This document shows, one piece after another, positions 8,698-17,710 of a stretch of DNA of 64,000 bases. The notes under the pieces are model-generated. The model saw nothing but the letters and a program-made list of their open reading frames with translations, did not search any database and was not told where the DNA came from. Each line of letters opens with the position of its first letter. The stretch's first letter is position 1. Both the position numbers and the translations under genes were made by a program. Location: NCBI RefSeq assembly GCF_000308875.1, contig NZ_BAGL01000032.1:62001-126000 (forward strand). Direction: 5' to 3'. Origin of the DNA: Nocardia transvalensis NBRC 15921 (GTDB taxonomy: Bacteria; Actinomycetota; Actinomycetes; Mycobacteriales; Mycobacteriaceae).

Positions 8698-11022
8698 TCA
8701 CTCGGGGGAGAGGAGGGTGATGGTGCCGGTGGTGCCGTCTACTCGGATTCGCTGGCCGTCGGACAGGGCGGTGCTGGCTGTTTTGGTGTCTACGATGCAG
8801 GGGATGTCGAATTCGCGGGCGACGATCGCGGCGTGGGAGGCCGCCCCGCCGATATCGGTGACCACTGCCGCGGCGTAGGCGAACATGGCGGTGTGGCCGG
8901 TGTCGGTGACGGCCGCGACGAGGATGTCGCCGGGGTCGATGTCGTCGTCCAGCGTGAGGACTCGTTTGACGGTGCCCTCCACCGTCCCTGGGCTGACGCC
9001 GAGTCCGATGAGGGTCTCGCCCACGGCCAGCGCGCCCGGCGCGGACGCCGGTTCCCAGTGGCCCACCACCAGGTCGGGCATGCGGATGTCCTGTAGCCGT
9101 GCGCGTTCGGCGCGGCGACGGGCGACGCGGTCCCGCAGATCCGCAGGGGCCCAGAGTATTTCGTCGAGAGTCAGGTAGGCCGAATCGTCCCTCTCGTCCA
9201 GCGCGCCCGCGCGTATCAGCCGTGCCGCCCGTTCGCGGGTGGCCATGCGCAGGCAGCCGGTGATGCGGACGACGGCGTCGCGGGCGCGTTCGCGGTAGAC
9301 CGTGGCGCCGACGGCCAGGGCGGCGGCGCGGCCGGCCGGTGCGGACACCGGGGCGCGGTGCGGTGCGGGCAGGTCCGCGGCCCGCGCGGCGGCGGTCACC
9401 AGGAGTTCCGGGCGATCGGCGAAGGTGGGATTCAGCAGTTCACATTCGCCCGGGCCCCGGTGGCCGACTTCCGCCAGCTCCTCGTCCAAGGCCGCGGCGA
9501 ATGCCCGTGACTTCTCGCGCGCCGCCGCCACATCGCCGCGCCTGGCCACCTCGTGCAGCCCGGCGTCCTGACGGCACAGGGCGGCCAGACGTTCCACCGC
9601 CAGAACGGGTTTCGCCGATTCCAGCCGGTGCGGATCGATCCGCACCTCGCCCCGGTGCACGGAGGTGGCCGCGCCCGTCATCATGACCCCGATGGACGCC
9701 ACCTGCCACGCCTGATCGAGCCGATCGCGCCACAGCAACATCCGGGCGTGCAACTGTTCGTCGGTGAGTGCACCGATAGCGCTGCGGGACAGGGATTCCG
9801 CACGCGCCGCGGCATGGATCAGCTCGGCGGTCGAGCGGTATCGCAGCGCGGTGGCGAGCACCCGGCCGGTCGCGCGCAGCGTGCCCAGCCGCCCGGCCGG
9901 GCCGGTCGGCATCGGCGGGCGGCCCTCCGGCTGTAGCGGCACCTCCGCCGGGATCGCGCCGTAGACGTCGCGGCGGATGGTCTCCTCGTCCCAGCCCGGC
10001 ATATTGTCCGCGGCCAGCAGACCGATGGAGGCATTGATGTCGAAGCTGTGGCCCAGCACCGAGGTGACCCGAGAGACCCAGTGCTCCAGCGCGATCCCCT
10101 GCAGTGCGAGCATCCGGCCCATGGCCTCGTTGCCCAGGCGGATGGCCCCGGCTTGCAGGTCGATGGTCAGCGGCGTCATCGGGCCCGGCAGCGCCTCGGA
10201 CGTGTTGGTGGCCGTGTGCACCGGAATGCGGTCGTCGACGCGGTCGTCGAATTCGCCCTCCAGACCGTCCGGTGCCGCGTTGTGCAGTCCGTGGCCGTCG
10301 GACGTGGTGGCGCGGGACGGAATCACGTGGGTAGGCAGCGGTATCGCGCCGAGGCGTGCGCGGAGGTCGCGGCGGCGGCCGGGCAGTCCGCGCGCGATAT
10401 CCTCGACCACCTCGCGGGTAGTCCACCCGCATCGGAAACCCCACTCTTCGTGCGCTGCAACAGGGTCCAGCAGTGGTGGGCGGGCGGAAGAGCGACGTCG
10501 AGCCCGGTTGGCCTGGAGAATGTGCCGTATCTCGTCACCGGATACTGTTCCGGGCGCTGCCAGTTCGACCACGCCGCTGCTACGCGACTCGACGGCCGAC
10601 ACCAGGAACCGTTCCAGATCATCGCTGTGGAGCAACTGAAAGTCTTGTGGCCCAGCGGTGTTCAGTAGCATTCCGAGTACTCGACGATCCACCCGTCGTC
10701 CCGCGACCGGTGCGGTGCGGACTACCAGCGCGTCCTCGCAGACGATATCGGCCACGTCCCGCCCGGCCGGAACGGGAACAACCAGCCGGGCCCCGGCCTC
10801 CCGAGCCGCGCCGGCGACATCTCCGACCGGTCCGGCCGCCAGATGAATCACGCAGTCACAGCCCGCCATCACACTCGCCGCACCGTCGCTCACCTCGACC
10901 CTCGGGTCCAGGTAGCGGTGCCGGCGAGTATCCACGCCGACCACCTCGTGGCCGGCGGCCAGCAGCATGCGCGCCACCGCGCGGCCGCTCGGCGCGGTGA
11001 CTCCGGTGATCAGGACTCGCAT
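8698..11022 (-). CDS. epimerase/PEP-utilising phosphohistidine fusion protein
   Basis: 774 aa. Residues 1-210 are a Rossmann NAD(P)-binding epimerase/SDR-like domain beginning LITGVTAPSGRAVARML. Residues about 285-600 are mostly helical and resemble the substrate-binding region of PEP synthase or rifampin phosphotransferase-like proteins. Residues 670-774 are a phosphohistidine swivel domain with the likely phospho-His at 730 in GGAASHAAIV. The ATP-grasp domain that normally charges this histidine is absent. The protein may need a phosphate donor in trans, or the swivel may have been recruited for another role. It is the distal neighbour of the decayed nucleotidyltransferase and is divergent from the GH172 gene. 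Confidence 0.8.
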   Translation of the reverse strand: MRVLITGVTAPSGRAVARMLLAAGHEVVGVDTRRHRYLDPRVEVSDGAASVMAGCDCVIHLAAGPVGDVAGAAREAGARLVVPVPAGRDVADIVCEDALVVRTAPVAGRRVDRRVLGMLLNTAGPQDFQLLHSDDLERFLVSAVESRSSGVVELAAPGTVSGDEIRHILQANRARRRSSARPPLLDPVAAHEEWGFRCGWTTREVVEDIARGLPGRRRDLRARLGAIPLPTHVIPSRATTSDGHGLHNAAPDGLEGEFDDRVDDRIPVHTATNTSEALPGPMTPLTIDLQAGAIRLGNEAMGRMLALQGIALEHWVSRVTSVLGHSFDINASIGLLAADNMPGWDEETIRRDVYGAIPAEVPLQPEGRPPMPTGPAGRLGTLRATGRVLATALRYRSTAELIHAAARAESLSRSAIGALTDEQLHARMLLWRDRLDQAWQVASIGVMMTGAATSVHRGEVRIDPHRLESAKPVLAVERLAALCRQDAGLHEVARRGDVAAAREKSRAFAAALDEELAEVGHRGPGECELLNPTFADRPELLVTAAARAADLPAPHRAPVSAPAGRAAALAVGATVYRERARDAVVRITGCLRMATRERAARLIRAGALDERDDSAYLTLDEILWAPADLRDRVARRRAERARLQDIRMPDLVVGHWEPASAPGALAVGETLIGLGVSPGTVEGTVKRVLTLDDDIDPGDILVAAVTDTGHTAMFAYAAAVVTDIGGAASHAAIVAREFDIPCIVDTKTASTALSDGQRIRVDGTTGTITLLSPE

Positions 11023-11206
11023 CGGCTTCTTCCTCCTCCGGCGCCCTCGAGAACGTGACGCCGTTCACACCATCGCCGCCGGCGGCCGATGCCTCCGCCC
11101 CGAGTCCCGGTCAGCGGGAGCGCCGCCGAAACACGGTCCGACCACTGTATTTGCCGTGTGATCGCGAAACGTGACCACGTGGGCCGGGTCGCATGTCAAA
11201 ATCGCC

Positions 11207-12250
11207 ATGGTGCACGAGATATGGCGGCTCGATCAGGGACGTACCCGCTCGATCAGTCCGGAGAACCCCACGGGGGCACCGGGAGCGGGCGGCCGCGCGA
11301 CGGCGGGCACCGGGGCACACGCGGCCGGTGACCTGGGCATCGGCTGGAAGGTCTCCCCGTCGATCGACCTGCCCTCCGGCGCCACCGCCACGCTGGCCGA
11401 CATCTCCGGCCCCGGCGTCCTGCGCCACTTCTGGCTCACCACCGACCGTTCCGTGCTGTCGCAGATGACGCTGCGCATGTACTGGGACTCCGAACCGGAA
11501 CCCGCGATCGAGGTGCCACTGGGCTCGTTCTTCTGCAACGCGTGGGACGAACTGGCGCTGGTGAATTCGGAGATGGTGGTGGTCGCCCCCGCCGGCGGGC
11601 TGAACAGCTTCTGGCCCATGCCGTTTCGCGCCCACGCCCGCGTCACACTGCACAACGGCAGCGACCGTCAGGTGCCGGTGTACTACCAGCTGACCTACCT
11701 CGAACAGGAGGTTCCGCGGTCGGCGGGCTACCTGCACGCGCGTTGGCAGCGCCGCAATCCGCTGGGCAGCCCCGCCGTGCACACCGTCCTCGACGACGTC
11801 CCGGGCCCCGGCCGGTACGTCGGCACCTACCTGGCGATCGTGCCCAACGCGCCGGGCTGGTGGGGCGAGGGTGAGCTGAAATTCTTCCTCGACGGCGCCA
11901 CCGAATTCCCCACCATCTGCGGCACCGGCACCGAGGACTACTTCGGCGGGGCCTGGAACTACGACCTCGACGGCGAATACCGCACCTACTCCACGCCGTA
12001 CCTCGGATTCGTGCAGGCGCTGCCCGCCGACGAGATCTATCAACCACAGCAGCGCTTCGGCATGTACCGCTGGCACGTGCGCGACCCGATCTGTTTCGAC
12101 CGCAGCCTGCGCGTCACCATCCAGGCGCTGGGCTGGCGCGACAACGGCCGCCGCTACCTGCCGCTCGAGGACGCCGATATCGCGACGACCGCGCTCTGGT
12201 ACCAGCACCGCTCGGTGACGGGCCGTCGTCATTCGGCTACATCGATGTGA
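11207..12250 (+). CDS. GH172-family (DUF2961) glycoside hydrolase-like protein
   Basis: 347 aa from the ATG at 11207; a GTG at 11171 in frame is an alternative. Family hallmarks are visible in order: SPSIDLPSGATATLADI, GPGVLRHFWLT, the acidic patches DSEPEPAIEVPLGSFF, a WWGEGELKFFLDG strand, and GTGTEDYFGGAW. The last two carry the conserved acids of GH172, whose known members include D-arabinofuranosidases and difructose-anhydride enzymes. No signal peptide is seen. A polyol dehydrogenase and a xylulokinase follow on the same strand, which suggests a D-arabinose or arabinan-derived substrate (inference). Confidence 0.82.
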   Translation: MVHEIWRLDQGRTRSISPENPTGAPGAGGRATAGTGAHAAGDLGIGWKVSPSIDLPSGATATLADISGPGVLRHFWLTTDRSVLSQMTLRMYWDSEPEPAIEVPLGSFFCNAWDELALVNSEMVVVAPAGGLNSFWPMPFRAHARVTLHNGSDRQVPVYYQLTYLEQEVPRSAGYLHARWQRRNPLGSPAVHTVLDDVPGPGRYVGTYLAIVPNAPGWWGEGELKFFLDGATEFPTICGTGTEDYFGGAWNYDLDGEYRTYSTPYLGFVQALPADEIYQPQQRFGMYRWHVRDPICFDRSLRVTIQALGWRDNGRRYLPLEDADIATTALWYQHRSVTGRRHSATSM

Positions 12251-12290
12251 AACGGCCAATATCCGGCATACCGGGGTGCAAGGTGGACGT

Positions 12291-13301
12291 ATGCGTGCCC
12301 TGGTAATCGAGGAACCCGGCAAATATTCGGTGACGACCCTGCCCGACCCCGCCCCCGGACCGGGCGAGGTGGTGGTCCGGGTCGGCGCGGTCGGAATCTG
12401 CGGCACCGACCTGCACATCGTGGCGGGGGAGTTCCCGCCCACGTCGTATCCGATCGTGCCGGGGCACGAGTTCGCGGGCGAGGTGGTCGAGCTGGGCGCC
12501 GAGGCCCCTGGTGTCCGTGTGGGCGACACCGTGGCCGTGGATCCGTCGTTGTTCTGCGGGCGCTGCCACTACTGCGCGATCGGCCGCGGCAATCTGTGCG
12601 AGAACTGGGGCGCGATCGGCGACACCGTCGACGGCGCGATGGCCGAGTACGTGAAGGTACCCGTCGAGAACTGTCACCGGCTGCCCGGACACGTCCCCGC
12701 GACGCACGGAGCGCTGGTGGAGCCGCTGTCGTGCGCGGTTCACGGCTTCGACGTGCTGCCCCGGCAACTCGCCTCGCACTACCTGATCTACGGCGCGGGC
12801 ACCATGGGCCTGCTGATGCTGCAACTGGCCATCGCGGCCGGGGCGGCCTCGGTCTCGGTGGTCGATGTGAACGCCGCCCGCCTGGAGGTCGCGCGCACGC
12901 TGGGCGCGGACGCCGCGGTCACCGACGCCGACGAACTCGACCGCCCGGAGGGCTGGGAGATCGTGATCGACTGCACCGGCGCGATCCCGGCCATCGAGGA
13001 CGGGTTGTCGCGGGTCCGGCGCGGCGGCACCTTCCAGCAGTTCGGGGTCGCGGCCGCGGCGGCCCGCGCCTCGGTCTCGCCGTTCCGCGTCTACAACGAC
13101 GAGATCACCATCGTCGGATCGATGGCGGTCCTGCACAGCTTCGGCCGCGCGGTCGACCTGCTGGGCGAGGGTGTGATCGACGCCGACACCATGATCACTC
13201 ACGACTTCCCGCTGGGCGAGTTCGACGAGGCGCTCGACACGTTCCGGTCGGGGGCGGGCCGCAAGATCCAGATCCGGCCGCTGCGGAAGGAGCGTCTCTG
13301 A
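12291..13301 (+). CDS. zinc-dependent polyol/alcohol dehydrogenase
   Basis: 336 aa from the ATG at 12291, with AAGGTGG upstream. The catalytic-zinc motif is CGTDLH and PGHEFAGEV; the structural-zinc cysteines are in CGRCHYCAIGRGNLC. A Rossmann fold follows with GAGTMG and an acidic residue in SVVDVN, which favours NAD over NADP. This is the sorbitol/threonine/arabinitol dehydrogenase branch of MDR enzymes. Its stop overlaps the xylulokinase start by one base (TGATG). Arabinitol or xylitol to xylulose is the most economical reaction given its partner, but the substrate is inferred. Confidence 0.88.
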   Translation: MRALVIEEPGKYSVTTLPDPAPGPGEVVVRVGAVGICGTDLHIVAGEFPPTSYPIVPGHEFAGEVVELGAEAPGVRVGDTVAVDPSLFCGRCHYCAIGRGNLCENWGAIGDTVDGAMAEYVKVPVENCHRLPGHVPATHGALVEPLSCAVHGFDVLPRQLASHYLIYGAGTMGLLMLQLAIAAGAASVSVVDVNAARLEVARTLGADAAVTDADELDRPEGWEIVIDCTGAIPAIEDGLSRVRRGGTFQQFGVAAAAARASVSPFRVYNDEITIVGSMAVLHSFGRAVDLLGEGVIDADTMITHDFPLGEFDEALDTFRSGAGRKIQIRPLRKERL

Positions 13302-14698
13302 TGTTGGTAGCCGGGGTCGACAGTTCGACCCAGTCGTGCAAGGTCGTCGTGTGCGACGCCGACAGCGGAAATATCGTGCGGCACAGCAAGGTTCCGCATC
13401 CGGACGGTACCGAGGTGCCCGCCGAGGCATGGTGGAGCGCGCTGCGTGAGGCGACCGACGGACTGCTCGACGGGGTGTCGGCGATCGCGGTTGCGGGCCA
13501 GCAACACGGACTCGTCGCGCTGGACGCCTCCGGGGTTCCGGTGCGAGAGGCGTTGCTGTGGAACGACACTCGCTCCGCGCGGGCGGCCGAAGATCTGGTC
13601 GCGGAGTTCGGCGGGGCGCGGGCCTGGGCCGAGGCGGTGGGCCTGGTGCCGCTCGCCGCGCATACGGTCGCCAAGCTGCGCTGGCTGGCCGATCACGAGC
13701 CGCGGCATGCCGATCGGGTGGCGCGGGTGCTGCTTCCGCACGACTATCTCACCTGGCGGCTGCTTGGCGGGACGCCCGATGTGGAGCCGATCACCGATCG
13801 CGGTGACGCCTCCGGGACGGGCTACTGGTCACCCGCCTCGGGGGAGTATCGCAAAGACCTTGTCGCACTGGGATTTCGGGATCGTCTCCCGGAACTGCCC
13901 CGGGTACTCGGTCCGTCCGAGGCGGCCGGGCAGACCTCGGACGGCCTGCTGGTGGCGGCCGGGACCGGCGACAATGCCTCCGCCGCACTCGGTTTGGGCA
14001 TCGGCGACGGCGACGTCGTGGTGTCGCTGGGTACCAGCGGCACGGTCTTCACCCGCGCGTCGCACCCGAGCGCCGACGGATCCGGTGCGATCCAGGGTTT
14101 CGCCGACGCCACCGGCGCTTTCCTTCCCCTGGTGTGCACGCTGAACGCGGCACGGGTGCTCGACCGGACCGCCGCACTGCTCGGTATCGGCTTGGACGAA
14201 CTGGAAACGGTTGCCCGGCAGTCTGTTCCAGGCGCGGCGGGCCTCACCCTCCTGCCCTACCTCACCGGCGAGCGCACCCCGAACCTCCCGGACGCCGCCG
14301 GCACCCTGCACGGCCTGACCCTCGAATCCATGGCCCCGCACCACATGGCCCGCGCCGGCATCGAGGGAATGCTCTGCAACCTCGCCGACAGCCTCGACCG
14401 CCTCCGCGCCGACGGCATCACCCCCCGCCGCGTCCTGCTCATCGGCGGCGCGGCGGCCAATCCCCTCGTCGCCGAGATCGCCGCCGAAATCTTCGAGGTC
14501 GAGGTAGCGGTCCCCGACCCCCAGGAATACGTCGCCCTCGGCGCCGCCCGCCAGGCAGCCTGGACCCTCGCCCGAACCCCCACCCCACCGGCCTGGAAAC
14601 CCCCGCCCGCCCGCGAATTCCCACCCCCCGCCAACGGCCCCGGCCCCGAAATCCGCTCCCGCTACACCACCCTCCGCCAACGCCTCCACGGCGTCTGA
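13301..14698 (+). CDS. xylB: xylulokinase-like FGGY carbohydrate kinase
   Basis: 465 aa. FGGY-family features: the N-terminal phosphate loop GVDSSTQSCKVVV, the catalytic-region motif LWNDTRS, GTGDNASAALGLG, VSLGTSGTVF, and the ATP-site GGAAANP. The last 35 residues are Pro-rich. It should phosphorylate D-xylulose to xylulose 5-phosphate for the pentose phosphate pathway. It is translationally coupled to the dehydrogenase. The 3' codon use becomes strongly C-rich. A repeat element begins shortly after the stop. Confidence 0.88.
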   Translation: MLVAGVDSSTQSCKVVVCDADSGNIVRHSKVPHPDGTEVPAEAWWSALREATDGLLDGVSAIAVAGQQHGLVALDASGVPVREALLWNDTRSARAAEDLVAEFGGARAWAEAVGLVPLAAHTVAKLRWLADHEPRHADRVARVLLPHDYLTWRLLGGTPDVEPITDRGDASGTGYWSPASGEYRKDLVALGFRDRLPELPRVLGPSEAAGQTSDGLLVAAGTGDNASAALGLGIGDGDVVVSLGTSGTVFTRASHPSADGSGAIQGFADATGAFLPLVCTLNAARVLDRTAALLGIGLDELETVARQSVPGAAGLTLLPYLTGERTPNLPDAAGTLHGLTLESMAPHHMARAGIEGMLCNLADSLDRLRADGITPRRVLLIGGAAANPLVAEIAAEIFEVEVAVPDPQEYVALGAARQAAWTLARTPTPPAWKPPPAREFPPPANGPGPEIRSRYTTLRQRLHGV

Positions 14699-14727
14699 CC
14701 GCACCGGCGGCTCCGTCGCCTTCATCC

Positions 14728-14915
14728 GGCACACCCAACCTTTCCGGCCCGCCCAACCCTTTTTCCGGCGCGCTTTTGGCCGGAATCCACCGCGACCATG
14801 GCGTGATCCCGGCCAAAAGCACGCCGGGAAAGCCAAAAGCACGCCGGGAAATCTGAGTGGGTGCGTCGGGAAGTCTGAGTGGGTGCGCCGGGAAGTCTGA
14901 GTGGGCACGTCGGAA
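14728..14915. repeat. dispersed repeat copy A: 19-bp inverted arms plus 22-bp tandem array
   Basis: The left arm CCGGCGCGCTTTTGGCCGG is at 14765-14783 and the right arm CCGGCCAAAAGCACGCCGG at 14809-14827. They are complementary at 18 of 19 positions across a 25-nt loop. After the right arm come one 20-bp unit and three 22-bp units (TCTGAGTGGGTGCGYCGGGAA-like) to about 14915. Two imperfect units of about 19 bp precede the left arm. The element fills the 327-nt gap between xylB and hsaA and could act as a terminator for xylB. No gene is visible in this gap. Confidence 0.85.
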
Positions 14916-15025
14916 CTTGAGGTGGCGCGCGGTACCGATCATCGGGACTGGTGTGGGTGGTGGGTGTGGCGGTCGGCTTAGCGTCGGGGCGATAGGTCGC
15001 AGACGATGCAGGAGGTATGCCCGCC

Positions 15026-16189
15026 ATGACCAACAAGGTGCTCGATCGGGTCCGGGATCTGCTGCCGGAGATCCGGGAACGCGCGGTGACGGCCGAGCGG
15101 GAGCGGCGGGTGCCGGAGGAGACGATCCGGCAGCTCACCGCGGCCGGGGTGTTCCGGATGTTGCAGCCCGCGCGGTTCGGTGGTGACGAGGCCTCGCCCG
15201 TGGACTTCTACCAGGTGATCCGCGCTGTCGCGACCGCCTGCCCGTCGACGGCATGGGTGACGTCGGTGCTCGGCGCGCACCCGTGGCAGCTGGCCCTGTT
15301 CCCCCTGCGCGCACAGCAGGATGTCTGGGGCGCGGACCCGGACACGCTGGTGTCGTCGTCGTACGCGCCGACGGGCAAACTCACCGTCGCCGAGGGCGGC
15401 TACCGGGTCGAGGGGCGCTGGAACTTCTCCTCCGGCTGCGACCACGCGCAGTGGGCCCTGCTGGGCGCGCTGGCCCCGAACGACCAGGGCGGCATGGACT
15501 ATCTGACGATCCTGGTGCCGCGCGGCGACTACCGGATCGAGGAGAACTGGGAGGTGTCGGGCCTGGCCGGCACCGGCAGCAACGACATCGTCATCGACGG
15601 GGCGTTCGTCCCGGCCGACCACACCTACAGCGCCGCCGACCAGGCCGCGCTCACCGGCCCCGGCCAGGAAGCCAATCCCGCTGCGCTGTACCGGATCTCG
15701 TTCGGCAGCGTCTTCTCCAACACCATCACCGCGCCCATCATCGGCGCCGCGCAGGGCGCCTACGACGCGCACGTGGCCCGTCAGCGCGAGCGAGTGCGCC
15801 TGTCCTACGGTGGGCAGAAGGTGGCCGAGGATCCCTTCGCCCACGTGCGGGTCGCCCGCGCCGCCTCCGAGATCGACGCGGCCGTACTACAGATGGAACG
15901 CAATATGACCGAACAGCTGCGCTATGCCGAAGCGGGCGAGGAGATCCCGTTCGAACTGCGCCTGCGTACCCGCCGCGATCAGGTGCGCGGCACCGAACGC
16001 GCACTGTTCGCCGTCGACCTGCTGTTCGAGAACTCCGGCGGCCACGCGATCCGCAAACCCAATGCGATAGAACGGCATTGGCGCGATGTGCACGCCGGCA
16101 GCGTGCACGTCATCAACGACGTCGAACGCGCCCTCGCGATGGTCGGCAAAGGCGAATTCGGCCTGGAGGTCGAGGATCGGATGCTGTGA
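15026..16189 (+). CDS. hsaA: HsaA-like flavin-dependent 3-HSA monooxygenase, oxygenase subunit
   Basis: 387 aa. The ATG at 15026 is preferred over the ATG at 15017 because AGGAGG at 15010-15015 is too close to the first. The acyl-CoA-dehydrogenase fold of group D flavin monooxygenases is visible: CPSTAWVTSVLGAHPWQLALF, VEGRWNFSSGCDHAQWALLG, and the C-terminal NSGGHAIRKPN...RHWRDVHAGSVH. In steroid degradation HsaA hydroxylates 3-HSA to the catechol 3,4-DHSA using FMNH2 from HsaB. The gene is coupled to hsaD (TGATG). HsaB and HsaC homologues lie 7 to 10 kb away. A p-hydroxyphenyl-type substrate is an alternative. Confidence 0.85.
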   Translation: MTNKVLDRVRDLLPEIRERAVTAERERRVPEETIRQLTAAGVFRMLQPARFGGDEASPVDFYQVIRAVATACPSTAWVTSVLGAHPWQLALFPLRAQQDVWGADPDTLVSSSYAPTGKLTVAEGGYRVEGRWNFSSGCDHAQWALLGALAPNDQGGMDYLTILVPRGDYRIEENWEVSGLAGTGSNDIVIDGAFVPADHTYSAADQAALTGPGQEANPAALYRISFGSVFSNTITAPIIGAAQGAYDAHVARQRERVRLSYGGQKVAEDPFAHVRVARAASEIDAAVLQMERNMTEQLRYAEAGEEIPFELRLRTRRDQVRGTERALFAVDLLFENSGGHAIRKPNAIERHWRDVHAGSVHVINDVERALAMVGKGEFGLEVEDRML

Positions 16190-17142
16190 TGACCAACCTC
16201 ACCGCGGAGGAGACCACTCGCTGGGTGGTCCCCGGCCAAAAGCATGCCGGGGAAAAGGTAGATGCGCAGGCCGGGGAAGAAGTAGATGCGCAGGCCGGGG
16301 AGAAGGTAGATGGTGCTGCCACTGACCTGAACGGTGTGAAACTGCGCTATCACGAGGCCGGGTCCGGGGAGCCGCTGGTTTTGCTGCATGGTTCGGGAGC
16401 GGGGGTGTCGGGGTGGGCCAACTTCGGGGGCAATCTGCCGGAGCTGTCGCGGCATTTTCGGTGCCTGATTCTGGATCAGCCCGGCTTCGGGGCCAGTGGG
16501 CGGCCGGAGACGTACGAGCGCAATTATCTGCGTATCGCGGTCGATGCGGTGCTGGCGCTGCTGGACCATCTCGGCCTCGACAAGGCGCATCTGCTGGGCA
16601 ATTCGATGGGTGGTGCGGTGGCCGCCCTGCTGGCGCTGGAACATCCGGACCGTGCCGGCCGGCTCGTGCTGATGGCGCCGGGCGGCGTCGGCGTCAATAT
16701 TCTGGGACCCGAACCGTCCGAAGGCATTCGGCGGCTGCTGGACTTCACCACCGACCCGACCCGCGAGCGGGCGATCGACTGGCTGAAGACGATGGTCTTC
16801 GATCAGGCGGTACTCACCGACGACTTGATCGCGACCCGCAGCGCCGCGGCCACCGACCCACGCCAGTCCAAGGCCCTGGCCGACGCCTACGCCACCTTCT
16901 ACAACCCCGCCATGGCCGACGCGGTCCCGCTCTGGGCCCGCCTGCGCACCCTCCGGCACGAGACCCTCATCCTCTGGGGCCGCGACGACCGCGTCACCCC
17001 CGTCGAGGGCAGCCTCCTCCCCGCCCGCCAACTCCCCAACGCCGACCTCCGCACCTTCGCCCGCTGCGGCCACTGGGTCCAGGTAGAACGCAAATCCGCC
17101 TTCGAACGCACAGTGACCGACTTCCTCACCCACGGCCTCTGA
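16189..17142 (+). CDS. hsaD: HsaD-like meta-cleavage product hydrolase (alpha/beta fold)
   Basis: 317 aa from an ATG overlapping the hsaA stop. The nucleophile elbow GNSMGG, acid in GRDDRVTP and base in GHWVQVE form the triad; HGSGAGVSGWANF is the oxyanion loop of C-C hydrolases. HsaD cleaves 4,9-DSHA in ring A/B degradation. Residues 15-43 are not normal for the family: they are the translation of dispersed repeat copy B, with an eight-residue repeat (AGEKVDAQ) almost three times. An in-frame GTG at 16336 would start the protein after this insert, but it has no clear ribosome site. Confidence 0.85.
   Translation: MTNLTAEETTRWVVPGQKHAGEKVDAQAGEEVDAQAGEKVDGAATDLNGVKLRYHEAGSGEPLVLLHGSGAGVSGWANFGGNLPELSRHFRCLILDQPGFGASGRPETYERNYLRIAVDAVLALLDHLGLDKAHLLGNSMGGAVAALLALEHPDRAGRLVLMAPGGVGVNILGPEPSEGIRRLLDFTTDPTRERAIDWLKTMVFDQAVLTDDLIATRSAAATDPRQSKALADAYATFYNPAMADAVPLWARLRTLRHETLILWGRDDRVTPVEGSLLPARQLPNADLRTFARCGHWVQVERKSAFERTVTDFLTHGL
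16232..16318. repeat. dispersed repeat copy B inside the hsaD 5' end, 24-bp tandem array
   Basis: A single core arm CCGGCCAAAAGCATGCCGG lies at 16232-16250, 43 nt after the hsaA stop. Its last four bases open a 24-bp tandem array (units at 16247-16270, 16271-16294 and 16295-16318). The 24-bp period keeps the hsaD frame open, so the repeat is translated. Confidence 0.85.
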
Positions 17143-17184
17143 CCCCCACCATGAGTTGCGGGTGGGGTGGGATAGCGTCGGGGG

Positions 17185-17706
17185 ATGTCGTGGGTTGCTC
17201 CGTCGGTGGATCGTGGTCGGGTGCTCAGCACGGGTGGGGAGCGGGTGTTGCTGCAGTCGTGGCTGGATTTTCATCGGGCGACGCTGCTGGTGAAGTGTGC
17301 GGGGCTGACGGCGGAGGAGTTGAAACGGCGTAGTGCCGAGCCGTCTACGCTGTCACTGCTCGGGCTGGTACGGCATATGACCGATGTGGAGCGGTCCTGG
17401 TTCCGGATCCGGTGTGCCGGTGAGGTTCTCGACTATTACTACTCGACCGAGGACAATGTCGACGGCGAGTTCGATGATGTCGACACCGCCGACGCGCCCG
17501 CCGACTTCGACCGGTTCCGCGCGGAACTCGACCTGGTCGACGAGGCCGTGGCGGGGCTCCCGCTCGAGCACACCTTCGTCCACCCGCGCTCGGGCGAGGT
17601 GCACAACCTGCGCTGGGTGTATCTGCACCTGATCGAGGAGTACGCCCGCCACAACGGCCACGCCGACCTGCTGCGCGAACGCATCGACGGCGCGACGGGG
17701 GACTGA
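17185..17706 (+). CDS. DinB-family (DUF664) protein
   Basis: 173 aa. Four-helix-bundle DinB superfamily protein with three candidate metal-binding histidines: LVRHMTDVERSWF early, and HLIEEYARHNGHADLLRE near the end. This branch (DUF664) is common in actinobacteria, where some members are mycothiol-dependent enzymes. No reaction can be assigned. It stands alone between hsaD and the convergent LuxR-type regulator, 4 nt from the latter's stop. Confidence 0.88.
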   Translation: MSWVAPSVDRGRVLSTGGERVLLQSWLDFHRATLLVKCAGLTAEELKRRSAEPSTLSLLGLVRHMTDVERSWFRIRCAGEVLDYYYSTEDNVDGEFDDVDTADAPADFDRFRAELDLVDEAVAGLPLEHTFVHPRSGEVHNLRWVYLHLIEEYARHNGHADLLRERIDGATGD

Positions 17707-17710
17707 TCGC

